Numbered from the stretch's first letter, positions 9,130 to 18,495 are shown. The stretch is DNA of 64,000 nt from Bacteroidales bacterium UBA4912 (GCA_002398875.1 DHCC01000073.1:26554-90553); one strand, 5' to 3'. Notes: generated by a model not told the origin, from the sequence alone. Numbers and translations are program-made.

Positions 9130-9200
9130 GTTTTTCATGGTATTAGATTTAAGGTTAACAATGAAGATTGGTTGTCGTGAGACAACCTTTCCTTTTTTAT
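9130..9200 (+). ncRNA. Candidate small RNA (~70 nt)
   Basis: Bounded by a promoter with both consensus elements and by an intrinsic terminator: 7-bp stem GGTTGTC / GACAACC at 9170-9176 and 9181-9187 with a GTGA loop, then TTTCCTTTTTT. A second pairing AAGGTT (9151-9156) with AACCTT (9184-9189) competes with the stem. No start codon with a sizeable frame lies between the two. No family recognised; it could also be a chance combination. Confidence 0.3.
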
Positions 9201-9310
9201 ACCAGTCAGTAATAAATTAATCCTTAAAAACAAGTCCCCAATAATTTCATATCCCCTGTGCTTCAAAAAATTAGCATAATCAAGATAACCGGTTCTAAAG
9301 CCTTCGATTA
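9135..9310 (-). pseudogene. Open frame without a start codon, possible gene remnant
   Basis: On the minus strand a frame runs from a TAA just above 9310 down to TGA at 9135-9137, about 57 codons. The composition is protein-like (it includes GFRTGYLDYANFLKHRG and then EIIGDLFLRINLLLTG), but there is no ATG, GTG or TTG at its beginning. It lies directly downstream of plsC. It looks like the internal part of a lost gene; I do not recognise the family. It overlaps the small-RNA candidate on the other strand. Confidence 0.25.
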
Positions 9311-9328
9311 GAAATTAATAATTAAAGA

Positions 9329-10066
9329 TCAATCATCTTTGTACTTTTCCCATAGGTTAGAATGTATAACTTGCTTTGTTTTATTGATTATTTCAGGAAT
9401 TGATTCTTCTGTTATTTCATTTGCAGGAATAGGTTTATGTATCACCAATTCAAGTTTACCCGGTTTAATGTGCAATGTGTTTCTCTTCAGAACATCAAAA
9501 GAACCGTTTATGGTCAATGGAACAATAGGCAGATTCAATTCTTGAGCTATATAAAATGCACCTGCCTTCAAACGCCCCATTTTGCCGGTATGAGAGCGTG
9601 ACCCCTCAGGGAAAATGACCATTGACACACCATCTACTATTTTTTCTTTTGCATTTATTATACTTGATGCTCTGGCACCAGGGCTTGAATTATTTACAAA
9701 AACATGTCCGGCTTGCTCAGAGGCAAAACCAACAAAAGGAATATTACGCAGACTCTGTTTCTGCATCCATATTATATTTTGATTTAAAAAGCCATAGACC
9801 AAAAAAATATCATAAGCACCCTGATGATTAGCAACAAAAATATAAGATTTATTAGGATCAATATTTTCGTGCCCAGTGGTTTTAACACTACATAGTGATA
9901 ACCAACAAATGAATCTGCACCACCATTTAGGAGGATAGTAACCCCAAAATTTACTACCAAAAAAAGGTGTCATTAGCATAACGATCAACGCCGTTATAAA
10001 AGTCATCACAATAAAGAGTGGGACAAATATAATCCATTGATATAAAAAATACAGAACTTTTCTCAC
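9329..10066 (-). CDS. plsC: 1-acylglycerol-3-phosphate acyltransferase PlsC
   Basis: A 245-aa membrane enzyme that adds the second acyl chain to lysophosphatidate, giving phosphatidate, the CdsA substrate. An N-terminal hydrophobic region of about 40 residues is followed by the catalytic H-x4-D motif (NHQGAYD), the substrate motif FPEGSRSHTGKMGR, and the third block LPIVPLTINGS. Length is standard for PlsC. Upstream, ACAAAAATA at 10096-10104 resembles a minus-strand -7 element. It is monocistronic; the next gene on this strand is over 500 bases upstream. Confidence 0.9.
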   Translation of the reverse strand: MRKVLYFLYQWIIFVPLFIVMTFITALIVMLMTPFFGSKFWGYYPPKWWCRFICWLSLCSVKTTGHENIDPNKSYIFVANHQGAYDIFLVYGFLNQNIIWMQKQSLRNIPFVGFASEQAGHVFVNNSSPGARASSIINAKEKIVDGVSMVIFPEGSRSHTGKMGRLKAGAFYIAQELNLPIVPLTINGSFDVLKRNTLHIKPGKLELVIHKPIPANEITEESIPEIINKTKQVIHSNLWEKYKDD

Positions 10067-10261
10067 TACTTAATTTTATATGGAAAAACAATTTTACAAA
10101 AATAAAAAAAAAGATGTTGATTATGGTGTATAAATATACATTTTGATTGCTTTTGCTTATAACTGACAACTAAAAAAATATTTATCTCAAATAATTTCCT
10201 AGTTTGTTGAATTTTGTGTTTATTTGTGTTACGAAATCAATAACATAATTATTATACACAC

Positions 10262-10546
10262 ATGAAAGAGTTTGCAAAATACATCGGCGTAATAGTAATG
10301 CTAATTGGCGTTGCTTTTTTGGTCATACCATTTTTAATGGGTTCTACTACTAATAATATCCTTATTATAGGAATGGTTTTGATTGTTAATGGTATGTTGG
10401 GTCACATATATATAAACAACATGAAGAAAGGTGGTGTTGTAAGCAATATCCTTTGGGCAATTTTCTTGTTAATCGTGCCATTTGTATTATATTATTTTGC
10501 CAAAAAAAGTGCATATACTGAACAAGAAATTGCAGCGTACAATTAA
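10262..10546 (+). CDS. Small hydrophobic membrane protein, unknown
   Basis: A 94-aa protein with three hydrophobic segments (about residues 7-25, 30-48 and 62-82), short polar loops and a polar C-terminus (KKSAYTEQEIAAYN). No signal-peptide cleavage site is apparent and no catalytic motif is visible. It begins with ATG and is followed by its own strong terminator, which supports it as a real single-gene transcript. The family is not recognised; similar small inner-membrane proteins are common in Bacteroidales. Confidence 0.65.
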   Translation: MKEFAKYIGVIVMLIGVAFLVIPFLMGSTTNNILIIGMVLIVNGMLGHIYINNMKKGGVVSNILWAIFLLIVPFVLYYFAKKSAYTEQEIAAYN

Positions 10547-10588
10547 TTTGATTTCACTTTAGAAACGTCTGCAATATAAAAAAACAGC

Positions 10589-10625
10589 AAATACCCCTCG
10601 GTTACTTCCAGGGGTATTTTTCTTT
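10589..10625 (+). terminator. Intrinsic terminator
   Basis: Perfect 10-bp stem AAATACCCCT (10589-10598) with AGGGGTATTT (10610-10619), followed by TTTCTTTG. It ends the small membrane protein gene. The A-run on the left arm means it may also serve the convergent NfeD gene. Confidence 0.8.
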
Positions 10626-10658
10626 GACCTTTTCTAAACAATACTAATAATATAATAT

Positions 10659-12041
10659 CTATTTTCTAACAACATATAGCTGAAAATTCTCATAGCGTTT
10701 AACTTCAATTTCATCTCCTTTTTCAATCATACCACGCAAAGAAATAGCATCATAATATTCTCCATCAATATTTACTTTACCGGATGGGCGAAGAACCGTA
10801 GCAGCAAATCCGGTTTTTCCAACAATTGATTTCGGCTCCATAGGTACTGACACATAACCTTCCTGATCTGCATGAAGAGCAACATTCATAAATATTCCTT
10901 TCTTTCCAATACGACTCATGAGATATATGATAAGAATGATGCCCATCCCCATACCACCTAAAACAGTTATAAAAGCTCTAAAGATTTCTCTTGCAGGCAA
11001 CCCTTCAAAATTAAAATTAATGTTTCCTACAAGTGCCAATATAAGTGATGCTAATATAAGTACAATCCCAAGTATACCTGTAACACCAAATCCTGGTACA
11101 ACAAATATCTCAAAGACAATAAAAATAAGTCCCAGAACAAAAAGCAACACCTCCCAGTTCTGAGCATAACCTGTTAGATAAAGAGGAGTGAAATAAAGTA
11201 TAGCAGCAGTTAATGCCGCGGCCGAAGGGAAACCAACGCCGGGAGATTGTAACTCAAAGTATATTCCTCCGATTATAAACATAATAAGAAATGCTTGAAC
11301 TACACCATTTGTGAGAAAACCTTTGATTTTATCATAAAGTGTTGGATTATAAGTCTCCAAAATATAGTCATTATACCCCAACTGTGATACAATAACCTCG
11401 TGAACACTCTCTGCTATACCTTCACAATAGCCTAACTCTATGGCCTGACTCGCTGTTAACGTGAGTATTTGTGTCGAATCAGCATAACCGGGTATAACGA
11501 TTCGCTCATCTACCATAGCCTCTGCAATAGTAGGATCGCGTCTCCATAAACTTATTGTATCACCGTTTTCAATAATTGTAATTTTTCCATGACTTTCTGC
11601 TGTGGCACGCATAATACCTCTCATATATGATTGGTATTTATCAGGTGCTTTAGCTCCGGTGCTTCCGTCTACAACTGTTGCAGCTCCTATCGATGAACTG
11701 TTCTTCATATAAATACTGTCACAGGCAATTGCAATAAGAGCTCCTGCTGATGCAGCGTTTACATCAATAAATACATAAACAGGAATCTTAGAGTTAAGAA
11801 TAGCTGTACGCATTGAATCTGCCTCTAAGACCCCTCCACCGTAAGTATTCATATCCAGAAGAACTGCATCAGCATTTTTAAGTTGTGCTTCATGAAGTCC
11901 ATTTCTTAAATATATCCATGTATTACTACCGATATTTTCCATGATATTTATACGATAAATTATCGGTTTGGAGTCCTGCGCAATAATATCAAATGATATT
12001 AAATGGAGAAATAACAAAAATGTAAAAGATATTTTTTTCAT
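10659..12041 (-). CDS. NfeD-family membrane serine protease (ClpP-like domain plus NfeD)
   Basis: A 460-aa protein. It has a signal peptide, then a ClpP-type serine protease domain (about 25-230) with the catalytic Ser in NAASAGALIAIACD and a following block SSIGAATVVDG. Next come about four membrane segments (about 240-390), and last a soluble OB-fold NfeD domain (GKTGFAATVLRPSGKVNIDGE). This full arrangement matches long NfeD proteins (NfeDL), which cut membrane proteins such as stomatins and are tied to membrane quality control. No stomatin/SPFH partner gene is adjacent here, which is unusual since they often sit side by side. CAAAGATA at 12062-12069 resembles its -7 element. Confidence 0.9.
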   Translation of the reverse strand: MKKISFTFLLFLHLISFDIIAQDSKPIIYRINIMENIGSNTWIYLRNGLHEAQLKNADAVLLDMNTYGGGVLEADSMRTAILNSKIPVYVFIDVNAASAGALIAIACDSIYMKNSSSIGAATVVDGSTGAKAPDKYQSYMRGIMRATAESHGKITIIENGDTISLWRRDPTIAEAMVDERIVIPGYADSTQILTLTASQAIELGYCEGIAESVHEVIVSQLGYNDYILETYNPTLYDKIKGFLTNGVVQAFLIMFIIGGIYFELQSPGVGFPSAAALTAAILYFTPLYLTGYAQNWEVLLFVLGLIFIVFEIFVVPGFGVTGILGIVLILASLILALVGNINFNFEGLPAREIFRAFITVLGGMGMGIILIIYLMSRIGKKGIFMNVALHADQEGYVSVPMEPKSIVGKTGFAATVLRPSGKVNIDGEYYDAISLRGMIEKGDEIEVKRYENFQLYVVRK

Positions 12042-12162
12042 TCGTTACTGGGTTATATCAACAAAGATAATAGAATTTGCAATTTTCTGATTATTAAAAC
12101 ATATTAAGTACATATTAAAACTAATAATAATATGTAGAAGATAAAAAATCATTTTTATTATG

Positions 12163-12170
12163 TAAATTTG
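12163..12170 (+). promoter_or_regulatory. -7 element upstream of the tricorn-type protease gene
   Basis: TAAATTTG matches TAnnTTTG exactly and lies 19 bases before the ATG at 12190, giving a very short leader. No clear -33 element was found. Confidence 0.4.
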
Positions 12171-12189
12171 ATATTAAAAATATGATTTA

Positions 12190-15100
12190 ATGAAAAAGTT
12201 ATTATTTATTATTCTTGCAAGCTCAATATATTTTCATGCCACTGCAATGAATGACGCGCGTATGATGCGTTTTCCGGACATAAACGGCGATCTTATAACA
12301 TTTGTATATGCAGGTGACATCTGGACTGTTAACGCCGGTGGAGGCGAAGCAAAAAGGCTTACATCCCATCCCGGGATAGAATTATTTCCTAAAATTTCAC
12401 CAAATGGTAAATGGATAGCATTTTCTGCTGAGTATTCAGGAAGCAGGCAGATATGGGTAATGTCCTCAGAAGGTGGTGTTGCAAGACAGCTTACTTTCTA
12501 TAACTCAGTGGGTGTTATGCCCCCAAGAGGTGGATTTGACAATGTAGTGCTGGATTGGACTCCTGATAGTGAAAGAATACTCTTTAGATCAAACAGAACT
12601 TCATTTGGTGATAGAAACGGAAGATATTTTACTATTAGTATTAATGGCGGAATGGAAGAGTCACTGCCTATAGTAAATGGAGGTTTTGCTTCTTATTCTC
12701 CCGATGGAACACAAATTTGTTTCACTCCTGTTGATCGTGAATTTCGTACATGGAAAAGATACAAAGGAGGTAGAGCAACTGAACTGTGGATATACGATCT
12801 GAAAAAGAATTTATCCGAACAGATTACAAATTGGGCTGGATCTGATCAATGGCCAATATGGTATGGTGATAATATTTATTACGCATCCGATAAGGACACC
12901 CGACTAAATATACATCGCCATAACGTTAAGACCGGCGAAAATATTAAAATTACCAGTCATACAGAGTTTGATGTAATGTGGCCTTCGGGAAGTAATGGAA
13001 AGTTGGTCTATGAAAATGGAGGTTATCTTTATGTACTTGATCTGAATAGCAGAAAATCAAACAAGATTAATGTTTCTATAAATTATGACAATCCTAATTT
13101 ACAGCCTTACTTTAAGAATGTAAAAGATTTTATTGGCAGCTACTCACTTTCTCCAACTGCCAAAAGAGCACTTTTTGAAGCAAGAGGCGATATATTTAGT
13201 GTTCCTGCTGAAAATGGAGAAATAGTTAATCTTACAAATACTCAAGGTGTACGGGAAATTTCTCCTGTATGGTCCCCCGACGGAAAACAGATTGCATACT
13301 TTTCAGATGAGACTGGCGAGTACGAATTGTATCTCCTTGAAAATAAGAATGGTGCAAAACCTCGTCAAATTACTAATAGTTCATCAGCCTGGAAAAATAG
13401 CGCTGAGTGGTCTCCTAAAAGCACACAACTTGTTTATAGCGACCGGACAATGACGCTTTGGTTAGTGGATATTATAACTGGAAATGAAACTGAGATCGAT
13501 AAAGCTACCGGTGAGGAGATAAGAGATTATACATTTTCTCCCGATGGCGATTGGATTGCATATAGCAAATCTTTACCTAACTATCAATCGGCATTGTGGT
13601 TGTATCAATTATCAACGGGTAAAAAACATCAAATCACAGATGCTTCTTTTTCTGATGGGAATCCGGTTTTCAGCACCGATGGAAAATTTTTATTCTTCCT
13701 CTCCAATAGAGATTTCAACCTGACATTTAGCAGCTTTGAGTTCGATTATCTATATAATAATGCGACACGTATTTATGCTATTCCTCTACTCAATGACGGA
13801 ACTAAACTTACTACTTTTATAAAAGATGAAGAACCTTATGATAATGAAGGATCTGCAGGCAGTGAGCGCAAAGAGAATAACAAAAACAAAGCAAAAACTG
13901 ATATAAAGGTAAATATAGATATTGAAGGTATTCAAAACCGTATAGAAGTACTTCCGATGACCTCAGGCAATTATCGTATTTTAGGGACAGTTGATGAAGG
14001 ATTACTCTTCTCTTCAGGTAATAAAATAATGAGATATAATATTAAAGAAGAAAAAGTAGAAGATATTTTAGAGGGAGTCGGATTTGCAACACTTTCAGCT
14101 GACGGTAAATCATTCATTTATCGTAATAATGGTGATTATGCCATTGCAAAAAACCAGACTGGACAGAAAATCGGAAACGGCAATCTTGATCTTGCAAAAC
14201 TGATGATGAAGATTGATCCTGTAAAGGAGTGGAATCAGATTTATGATGATGCATTCAGAATATTCAGGGACTATTTTTATGTAAACAACCTGCATGGAGT
14301 TGATTGGAATGGTATTAAAGAAACTTATGGCGCTTTACTACCTTATGTACCAAGTAGATTTGATCTGGATTATATTCTCAATGAAGTAGTTAGTGAAACC
14401 AACACCGGGCACTCTTATGTGGATTGGGGTGATATAGCTAAAGTAGAACGCATAGATGGAGGTTTATTAGGTGCTGAGCTTGAATCAGATCTTACCACAG
14501 GACGTTATAGAATAAAGAAGATATATCAAGGTGAAAACTGGAATGAGGATCGACGATCTCCTCTGACTGAAAGTGGGATTTTTATAAATGAAGGTGATTA
14601 TATTATCAGTATCAACGGAGAGGAATTAACCACAGACAAGAATCCCTACGAAATACTTGAAAACCTTGGAGGCAGATACATAGAACTTACCGTTAATGAC
14701 AAACCTTCTGGAGCAGATGCTGATACATATACAATAAAAACAATCACCAGTGAGCAACAATTAAGGTATCTTGATTGGGTAAATGAAAGGCGTAACCTTG
14801 TTGAAAAGTTATCTAATGGAAGAATTGGTTATATACATGTACCTAATACATCCTATGAAGGAAACATGGAGTTGTTTAGGGGCATGCTCACGTATAACGA
14901 TAAAGAAGCTCTTATAATAGATGATAGGTATAATGGTGGCGGTTTTATTCCTGATAGAATGATTGACCTTCTTAATCGCAGAACACTCGTTTACTGGCAT
15001 AGAAATAATATTGAGTTGCCTATGAAATCTCCCGGAATTGCTCACGATGGTCCTAAAGCAATGCTTATAAACGGTTATTCCTCTTCGGGAGGTGATGCTT

Positions 15101-15447
15101 TCCCCTATTTCTTTCGTAAAACAGGTGAGGGCAAGTTGATTGGTACTCGCACCTGGGGTGGTCTTGTAGGAATATCCGGTAATGCCCGTCTTGTTGATGG
15201 AGGATACATTTCTGTACCAATGTTTGGTGTTTATGATGAGACAGGTCAATGGATAATAGAAGGAGTTGGTGTATACCCTGATATAGAAGTAATTGACAGA
15301 CCAGATGAATTAGCAAAAGGAAATGATCCATCAGTAGAGAAAGCAGTGGAAGTTTTATTAGAAGAACTGAATAATTTACCCCGTAAGGAAATCAAAGCAC
15401 CTACCCCACCCGACAGATCTAAATGGATAGAAATTGATATAAAATAA
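12190..15447 (+). CDS. Tricorn-type protease (S41 family)
   Basis: A 1085-aa exported protease. After a signal peptide (about 1-19) come WD/PD40-like propeller repeats filling about residues 20-670 (for example SPDGTQICFTP, SPDGKQIAYFSD, SPDGDWIAYSK), then a tricorn C1-type helical region, a PDZ domain (about 770-850) and an S41 catalytic core with the serine cluster in GYSSSGGDAF (964-966) and GTRTWGGLVG. This is the archaeal tricorn layout, and secreted homologues are common in Bacteroidota, where they degrade peptides in the periplasm. A charged Lys/Asn-rich insert (about 556-575) separates propeller blades. It is a single-gene transcript with its own terminator. Confidence 0.88.
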   Translation: MKKLLFIILASSIYFHATAMNDARMMRFPDINGDLITFVYAGDIWTVNAGGGEAKRLTSHPGIELFPKISPNGKWIAFSAEYSGSRQIWVMSSEGGVARQLTFYNSVGVMPPRGGFDNVVLDWTPDSERILFRSNRTSFGDRNGRYFTISINGGMEESLPIVNGGFASYSPDGTQICFTPVDREFRTWKRYKGGRATELWIYDLKKNLSEQITNWAGSDQWPIWYGDNIYYASDKDTRLNIHRHNVKTGENIKITSHTEFDVMWPSGSNGKLVYENGGYLYVLDLNSRKSNKINVSINYDNPNLQPYFKNVKDFIGSYSLSPTAKRALFEARGDIFSVPAENGEIVNLTNTQGVREISPVWSPDGKQIAYFSDETGEYELYLLENKNGAKPRQITNSSSAWKNSAEWSPKSTQLVYSDRTMTLWLVDIITGNETEIDKATGEEIRDYTFSPDGDWIAYSKSLPNYQSALWLYQLSTGKKHQITDASFSDGNPVFSTDGKFLFFLSNRDFNLTFSSFEFDYLYNNATRIYAIPLLNDGTKLTTFIKDEEPYDNEGSAGSERKENNKNKAKTDIKVNIDIEGIQNRIEVLPMTSGNYRILGTVDEGLLFSSGNKIMRYNIKEEKVEDILEGVGFATLSADGKSFIYRNNGDYAIAKNQTGQKIGNGNLDLAKLMMKIDPVKEWNQIYDDAFRIFRDYFYVNNLHGVDWNGIKETYGALLPYVPSRFDLDYILNEVVSETNTGHSYVDWGDIAKVERIDGGLLGAELESDLTTGRYRIKKIYQGENWNEDRRSPLTESGIFINEGDYIISINGEELTTDKNPYEILENLGGRYIELTVNDKPSGADADTYTIKTITSEQQLRYLDWVNERRNLVEKLSNGRIGYIHVPNTSYEGNMELFRGMLTYNDKEALIIDDRYNGGGFIPDRMIDLLNRRTLVYWHRNNIELPMKSPGIAHDGPKAMLINGYSSSGGDAFPYFFRKTGEGKLIGTRTWGGLVGISGNARLVDGGYISVPMFGVYDETGQWIIEGVGVYPDIEVIDRPDELAKGNDPSVEKAVEVLLEELNNLPRKEIKAPTPPDRSKWIEIDIK

Positions 15448-15470
15448 ATATCATTCGATAAATACACAGT

Positions 15471-15512
15471 AAACGGGAGATGATTGAATTTTTAAATCGT
15501 CTCCCGTTTTTT
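15471..15512 (+). terminator. Intrinsic terminator
   Basis: Left arm AAACGGGAGATGATT (15471-15485) pairs with AAATCGTCTCCCGTTT, with one G-T pair, followed by TTTTTTAT. It closes the tricorn-type protease transcript. Confidence 0.8.
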
Positions 15513-15625
15513 ATGTTAATATCACATCTTTTTAAAAGTATGTACGTTAAATATTAATTTGTTAAAACAATTATAATTAAACATTTGTTGTAATATTGAA
15601 TTCAAGAATTATAAACCAAAATTAT

Positions 15626-16864
15626 ATGAAGCACTTAATTATTACAGCACTTTTTTCATTATCCTTTCTCTTTTTATCAGCTGCTTGCGATGAAGGTAAA
15701 ACAAAAAATGAGCAAGGAAATCCGTTAATTATTCTACCCCCTGTAGAGACACAAAAACCAAATACAACTTATAAACCGGCATTTGAAGGTCAGACAAGGA
15801 TTGCAGGAGTTAAAACAACTACACCTTATGAAGCAAAGGTTATCTCCTCTGAACTAGATAACCCATGGGCTGTTACTTCACTCCCTGACGGTCGTTTGGC
15901 TATAACAGAAAAAGGCGGTACAATGCGAATAGCAACTACTGAGGGTATAGTTAGTGGTAAAATAGAGGGATTCCCTGAAGTAGATGACAGAAATCAGGGA
16001 GGGTTACTGGATGTGGCTCCGGCACCTGATTTTTCAACAAGCAGAACACTTTACTTTACACTTGCTGAAAGAACACCACAAGGCTCTCTTACAGCTGTAG
16101 GTAAAGGAATACTATCAAATGATGAAACTACAATTGATAATTTTCAAATAATTTACCGTGCAATCCCCTATTTTGATAATAGTATGCATTTCGGAAGTCG
16201 AATTGTATTTGATAAGGAGGGTAATATTTTTATCACAACAGGTGAAAGATCCAGCCTAGAAACCCGTTACAATGCACAAAAACTTGAGACTGCTCACGGA
16301 AAAGTGATACATATTACCACTGATGGAAATGCTGTTCAGGGAAATCCATTCATTAATACTGAAGGTGTACTTCCTGAAATTTATAGTTTTGGCCATCGAA
16401 ACCCGCAGGGATTGGATATTCATCCGGTGACCGGTGAACTATGGCTTAGTGAAATGGGGCCGCGAGGAGGAGATGAACTTAATATAATAGAGTCGGGAAA
16501 AGATTATGGGTGGCCAACTATTACTTATGGAATTGAATATAATGGCAATATAATTGGTGATGGCATCACTCAAAAAGAAGGTATGGAACAACCTATATAT
16601 TATTGGGATCCAGTACTTTCTCCAAGTGGTATGGCATTTTATAATTCAACCGCAATACCTGAATGGGAAAATAATTTGTTCATAGGTGGTTTAAGCAGCA
16701 GACATATTGCACGTATAGTAATAGAAAATAATAAGGTAGTTGGAGAAGAACGCCTACTTGCAGATGAAGGTGAACGATTTCGAGATATCGGTGCTGGAAA
16801 TGATGGCGCACTATACGCAGTTACTGACTCAGGCAAATTATATCGCATTGCAAAATCTAACTAA
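15626..16864 (+). CDS. PQQ-dependent sugar dehydrogenase-like lipoprotein (GSDH/Asd family)
   Basis: A protein of about 412 aa of the soluble glucose/aldose sugar dehydrogenase family (PF07995), a six-bladed propeller. Typical blocks are DNPWAVTSLPDGRLAITEKGG-like sequence at the N-terminal blade (starts DNPWAVTSLPDG), GHRNPQGLDIHP and SEMGPRGGDELN, and SGKDYGWPTITYG, which surround the PQQ and calcium sites. The start at 15626 gives a lipoprotein signal with C at the end of LFLSAAC; the frame is open to a TTG at 15596. It oxidises sugars outside the cytoplasm if PQQ is available, but no PQQ synthesis genes are visible here. It lies 44 bases upstream of an exported aldo-keto reductase. Confidence 0.85.
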   Translation: MKHLIITALFSLSFLFLSAACDEGKTKNEQGNPLIILPPVETQKPNTTYKPAFEGQTRIAGVKTTTPYEAKVISSELDNPWAVTSLPDGRLAITEKGGTMRIATTEGIVSGKIEGFPEVDDRNQGGLLDVAPAPDFSTSRTLYFTLAERTPQGSLTAVGKGILSNDETTIDNFQIIYRAIPYFDNSMHFGSRIVFDKEGNIFITTGERSSLETRYNAQKLETAHGKVIHITTDGNAVQGNPFINTEGVLPEIYSFGHRNPQGLDIHPVTGELWLSEMGPRGGDELNIIESGKDYGWPTITYGIEYNGNIIGDGITQKEGMEQPIYYWDPVLSPSGMAFYNSTAIPEWENNLFIGGLSSRHIARIVIENNKVVGEERLLADEGERFRDIGAGNDGALYAVTDSGKLYRIAKSN

Positions 16865-16908
16865 GTTCGAAATACTTTAATAATCTAAACGACTAATTGA
16901 TGTGCATC

Positions 16909-17901
16909 ATGGACAAACGACAATTTATTAAACAAAGTGTAGCCGGTGCAGTTGCTTTAGGAACTGCAGGTAAGATGGGTACAGCATTTGCAAGGACAAA
17001 CGATGAGTTAAGTACCAAAGTAACTACATCAATTAAACGCACATTAGGTAAAACAGGATTTGAAGTATTTCCTGTTGTTTACGGTGGAATAGTTTCAAGC
17101 AGAGATGGTCAAGCTGCATCAGATAATTATGTAGCATGGGCTATTGACAGAGGTATCAATTATTTTGATGTTGCTCCTTCTTATGGTGATGCAGAAGAAA
17201 AACTGGGAATCTCATTGAAACCATTTAGAAAAGATAACTATTTGGCATGTAAAACAACAATTAGAGCACGTATAGAGGCAGAAAAAGAGTTCGAGGAATC
17301 ACTTCGTTTATTGCAAACAGATTATTTTGATCTGTTTCAATTGCATAGTCTGACTACACCGGAAGATGTTGACAAAGCCTTTTCTGCAGATGGTGTGATT
17401 GAAATGATAGAAAAAGAAAAACAACGTGGCAGAATTCGTAAAGTAGGTTTCTCTGCACATTCACAAAAACAGGCATTACGTGCTATGTCAATGTATGATT
17501 TTGATACCGTAATGTTTCCCATTAATTGGCAAATGGATATGCTTGCTAAATGGGGATCCGGAGTTGCAAACGATGCAAAACAACGTGGGATGGGTGTAAT
17601 AGCTTTAAAAGGTCTGATACATCGCAAATGGCTTAATCAAGAGGAAAGAGAGTCTTACCCAAAATCATGGTGTAAACCCATAGATGTAAGTAATCCTGAA
17701 ATGGGTATTGCAGCTCTGAAGTACACTTTTATGACCGGAGCTGATGTAATTGTTCCGCCGGGAGATTTCCGAAATTTCGCTTTCTGTGTTGATCATATAG
17801 AAGAGATAATAAATGAACCATTATCTAAAGAGGAGAAATCATTACTTGACAATGAATTCGTTGCTGTTAAAGACTATCCGTTCTTTGATCCACAGGCATA
17901 A
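16909..17901 (+). CDS. Exported aldo-keto reductase
   Basis: A protein of about 330 aa. The start at ATG 16909 gives MDKRQFIKQSVAGAVALG, a Tat-type leader (the twin-arginine is replaced by K-R). The AKR barrel follows: RTLGKTGFEVFPVVYGG (strand 1), NYFDVAPSYGDAEEKLG with the catalytic Asp and Tyr, then DYFDLFQLHS with the active-site His. The catalytic Lys is in LACKTT. The family reduces aldehydes and ketones using NADPH. Tat-exported members occur in Bacteroidota, often next to sugar dehydrogenases, as here (44 bases downstream). Two in-frame codons upstream (16897, 16900) are less likely starts. Confidence 0.85.
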   Translation: MDKRQFIKQSVAGAVALGTAGKMGTAFARTNDELSTKVTTSIKRTLGKTGFEVFPVVYGGIVSSRDGQAASDNYVAWAIDRGINYFDVAPSYGDAEEKLGISLKPFRKDNYLACKTTIRARIEAEKEFEESLRLLQTDYFDLFQLHSLTTPEDVDKAFSADGVIEMIEKEKQRGRIRKVGFSAHSQKQALRAMSMYDFDTVMFPINWQMDMLAKWGSGVANDAKQRGMGVIALKGLIHRKWLNQEERESYPKSWCKPIDVSNPEMGIAALKYTFMTGADVIVPPGDFRNFAFCVDHIEEIINEPLSKEEKSLLDNEFVAVKDYPFFDPQA

Positions 17902-18003
17902 ATTTAATAATTATATTTCACATAGAAATACTATATGTTGCAATATTTATTATTAAGCTTATGAAATTTAATAAATTATTTTTTTACAGCAATCAAATAA
18001 AAT

Positions 18004-18043
18004 AGTCCGGTTTTTTTAAGATTAATCTTTTAAAACCCGGACT
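18004..18043 (-). terminator. Probable intrinsic terminator for the VOC gene
   Basis: AGTCCGG (18004-18010) pairs with CCGGACT (18037-18043); inner T-rich and A-rich stretches extend the stem. On the minus strand the hairpin is followed by ATTTTATTTG, a weak T-tract. It lies just past the end of the minus-strand VOC gene. Confidence 0.45.
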
Positions 18044-18066
18044 TGATGTTTAGTAAAAATATAAAT

Positions 18067-18495
18067 TTATGCAGTTTCACCAACCAGATTATAATTTATC
18101 ATCCACCATATTCCGTATTTATCTCTGAAACTGCCAAAATAATCACCCCAAAACATCTCCTCCATAGGCATTTCGATTTCACCACCGGCAGAAAGCTCAT
18201 TGAAAATCCTGTCAGCTTCTTCACGACTATCGGGTGATAAGCTTATATAATTATTATTGCCGGATTTGAACTGAGATTTCATTCTTGTCGGGACATCTGA
18301 GCCCATCAAAATATCATTGCCGATTGGAAGACTTACATGCATCACCAAATTTCGATCTTCATCTGAAGCCTCCATATCAGCGATATCGCCTATCCTGGAG
18401 AAATAAGTAAACTCACCGCCAAAGACAGTTTTATAAAAGTTGAAAGCCTCTTCGCAAGTGCCATCAAAATTTAAATAAGGATTTAATTTAGCCAT
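18067..18495 (-). CDS. VOC-family (PhnB-like) protein
   Basis: A 142-aa protein of the vicinal oxygen chelate superfamily, PhnB/YjdN-like group, recognised by LNPYLNFDGTCEEAFNFYK at its start and the paired segment HVSLPIGNDILMGSD. It is a single two-module unit expected to dimerise. Most PhnB-like proteins have no proven activity, and a metal site of the usual His/Glu type is not obvious. A segment EADRIFNELSAGG and an ending with WGDYFGSFRDKYGIWW are typical of the group. It is 35 bases downstream of the oxidoreductase gene on the same strand. Confidence 0.8.
   Translation of the reverse strand: MAKLNPYLNFDGTCEEAFNFYKTVFGGEFTYFSRIGDIADMEASDEDRNLVMHVSLPIGNDILMGSDVPTRMKSQFKSGNNNYISLSPDSREEADRIFNELSAGGEIEMPMEEMFWGDYFGSFRDKYGIWWMINYNLVGETA

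Larger units (their letters stand above)
8999..9328. other. 330-base stretch without an intact gene
   Basis: Between the FemAB-like gene and the convergent plsC gene. It holds, on the plus strand, a well-spaced promoter (9092-9123) followed by a hairpin with a T-tract (9170-9200), and, on the minus strand, an open frame without a start codon (9135-9310) that reads like a protein remnant. Nothing else was seen. Confidence 0.5.

Noticed and set aside
14809..15331. Two long minus-strand frames within the tricorn-type protease gene
   Set aside because: They lie opposite the conserved S41 catalytic domain, which fixes the plus strand as coding.
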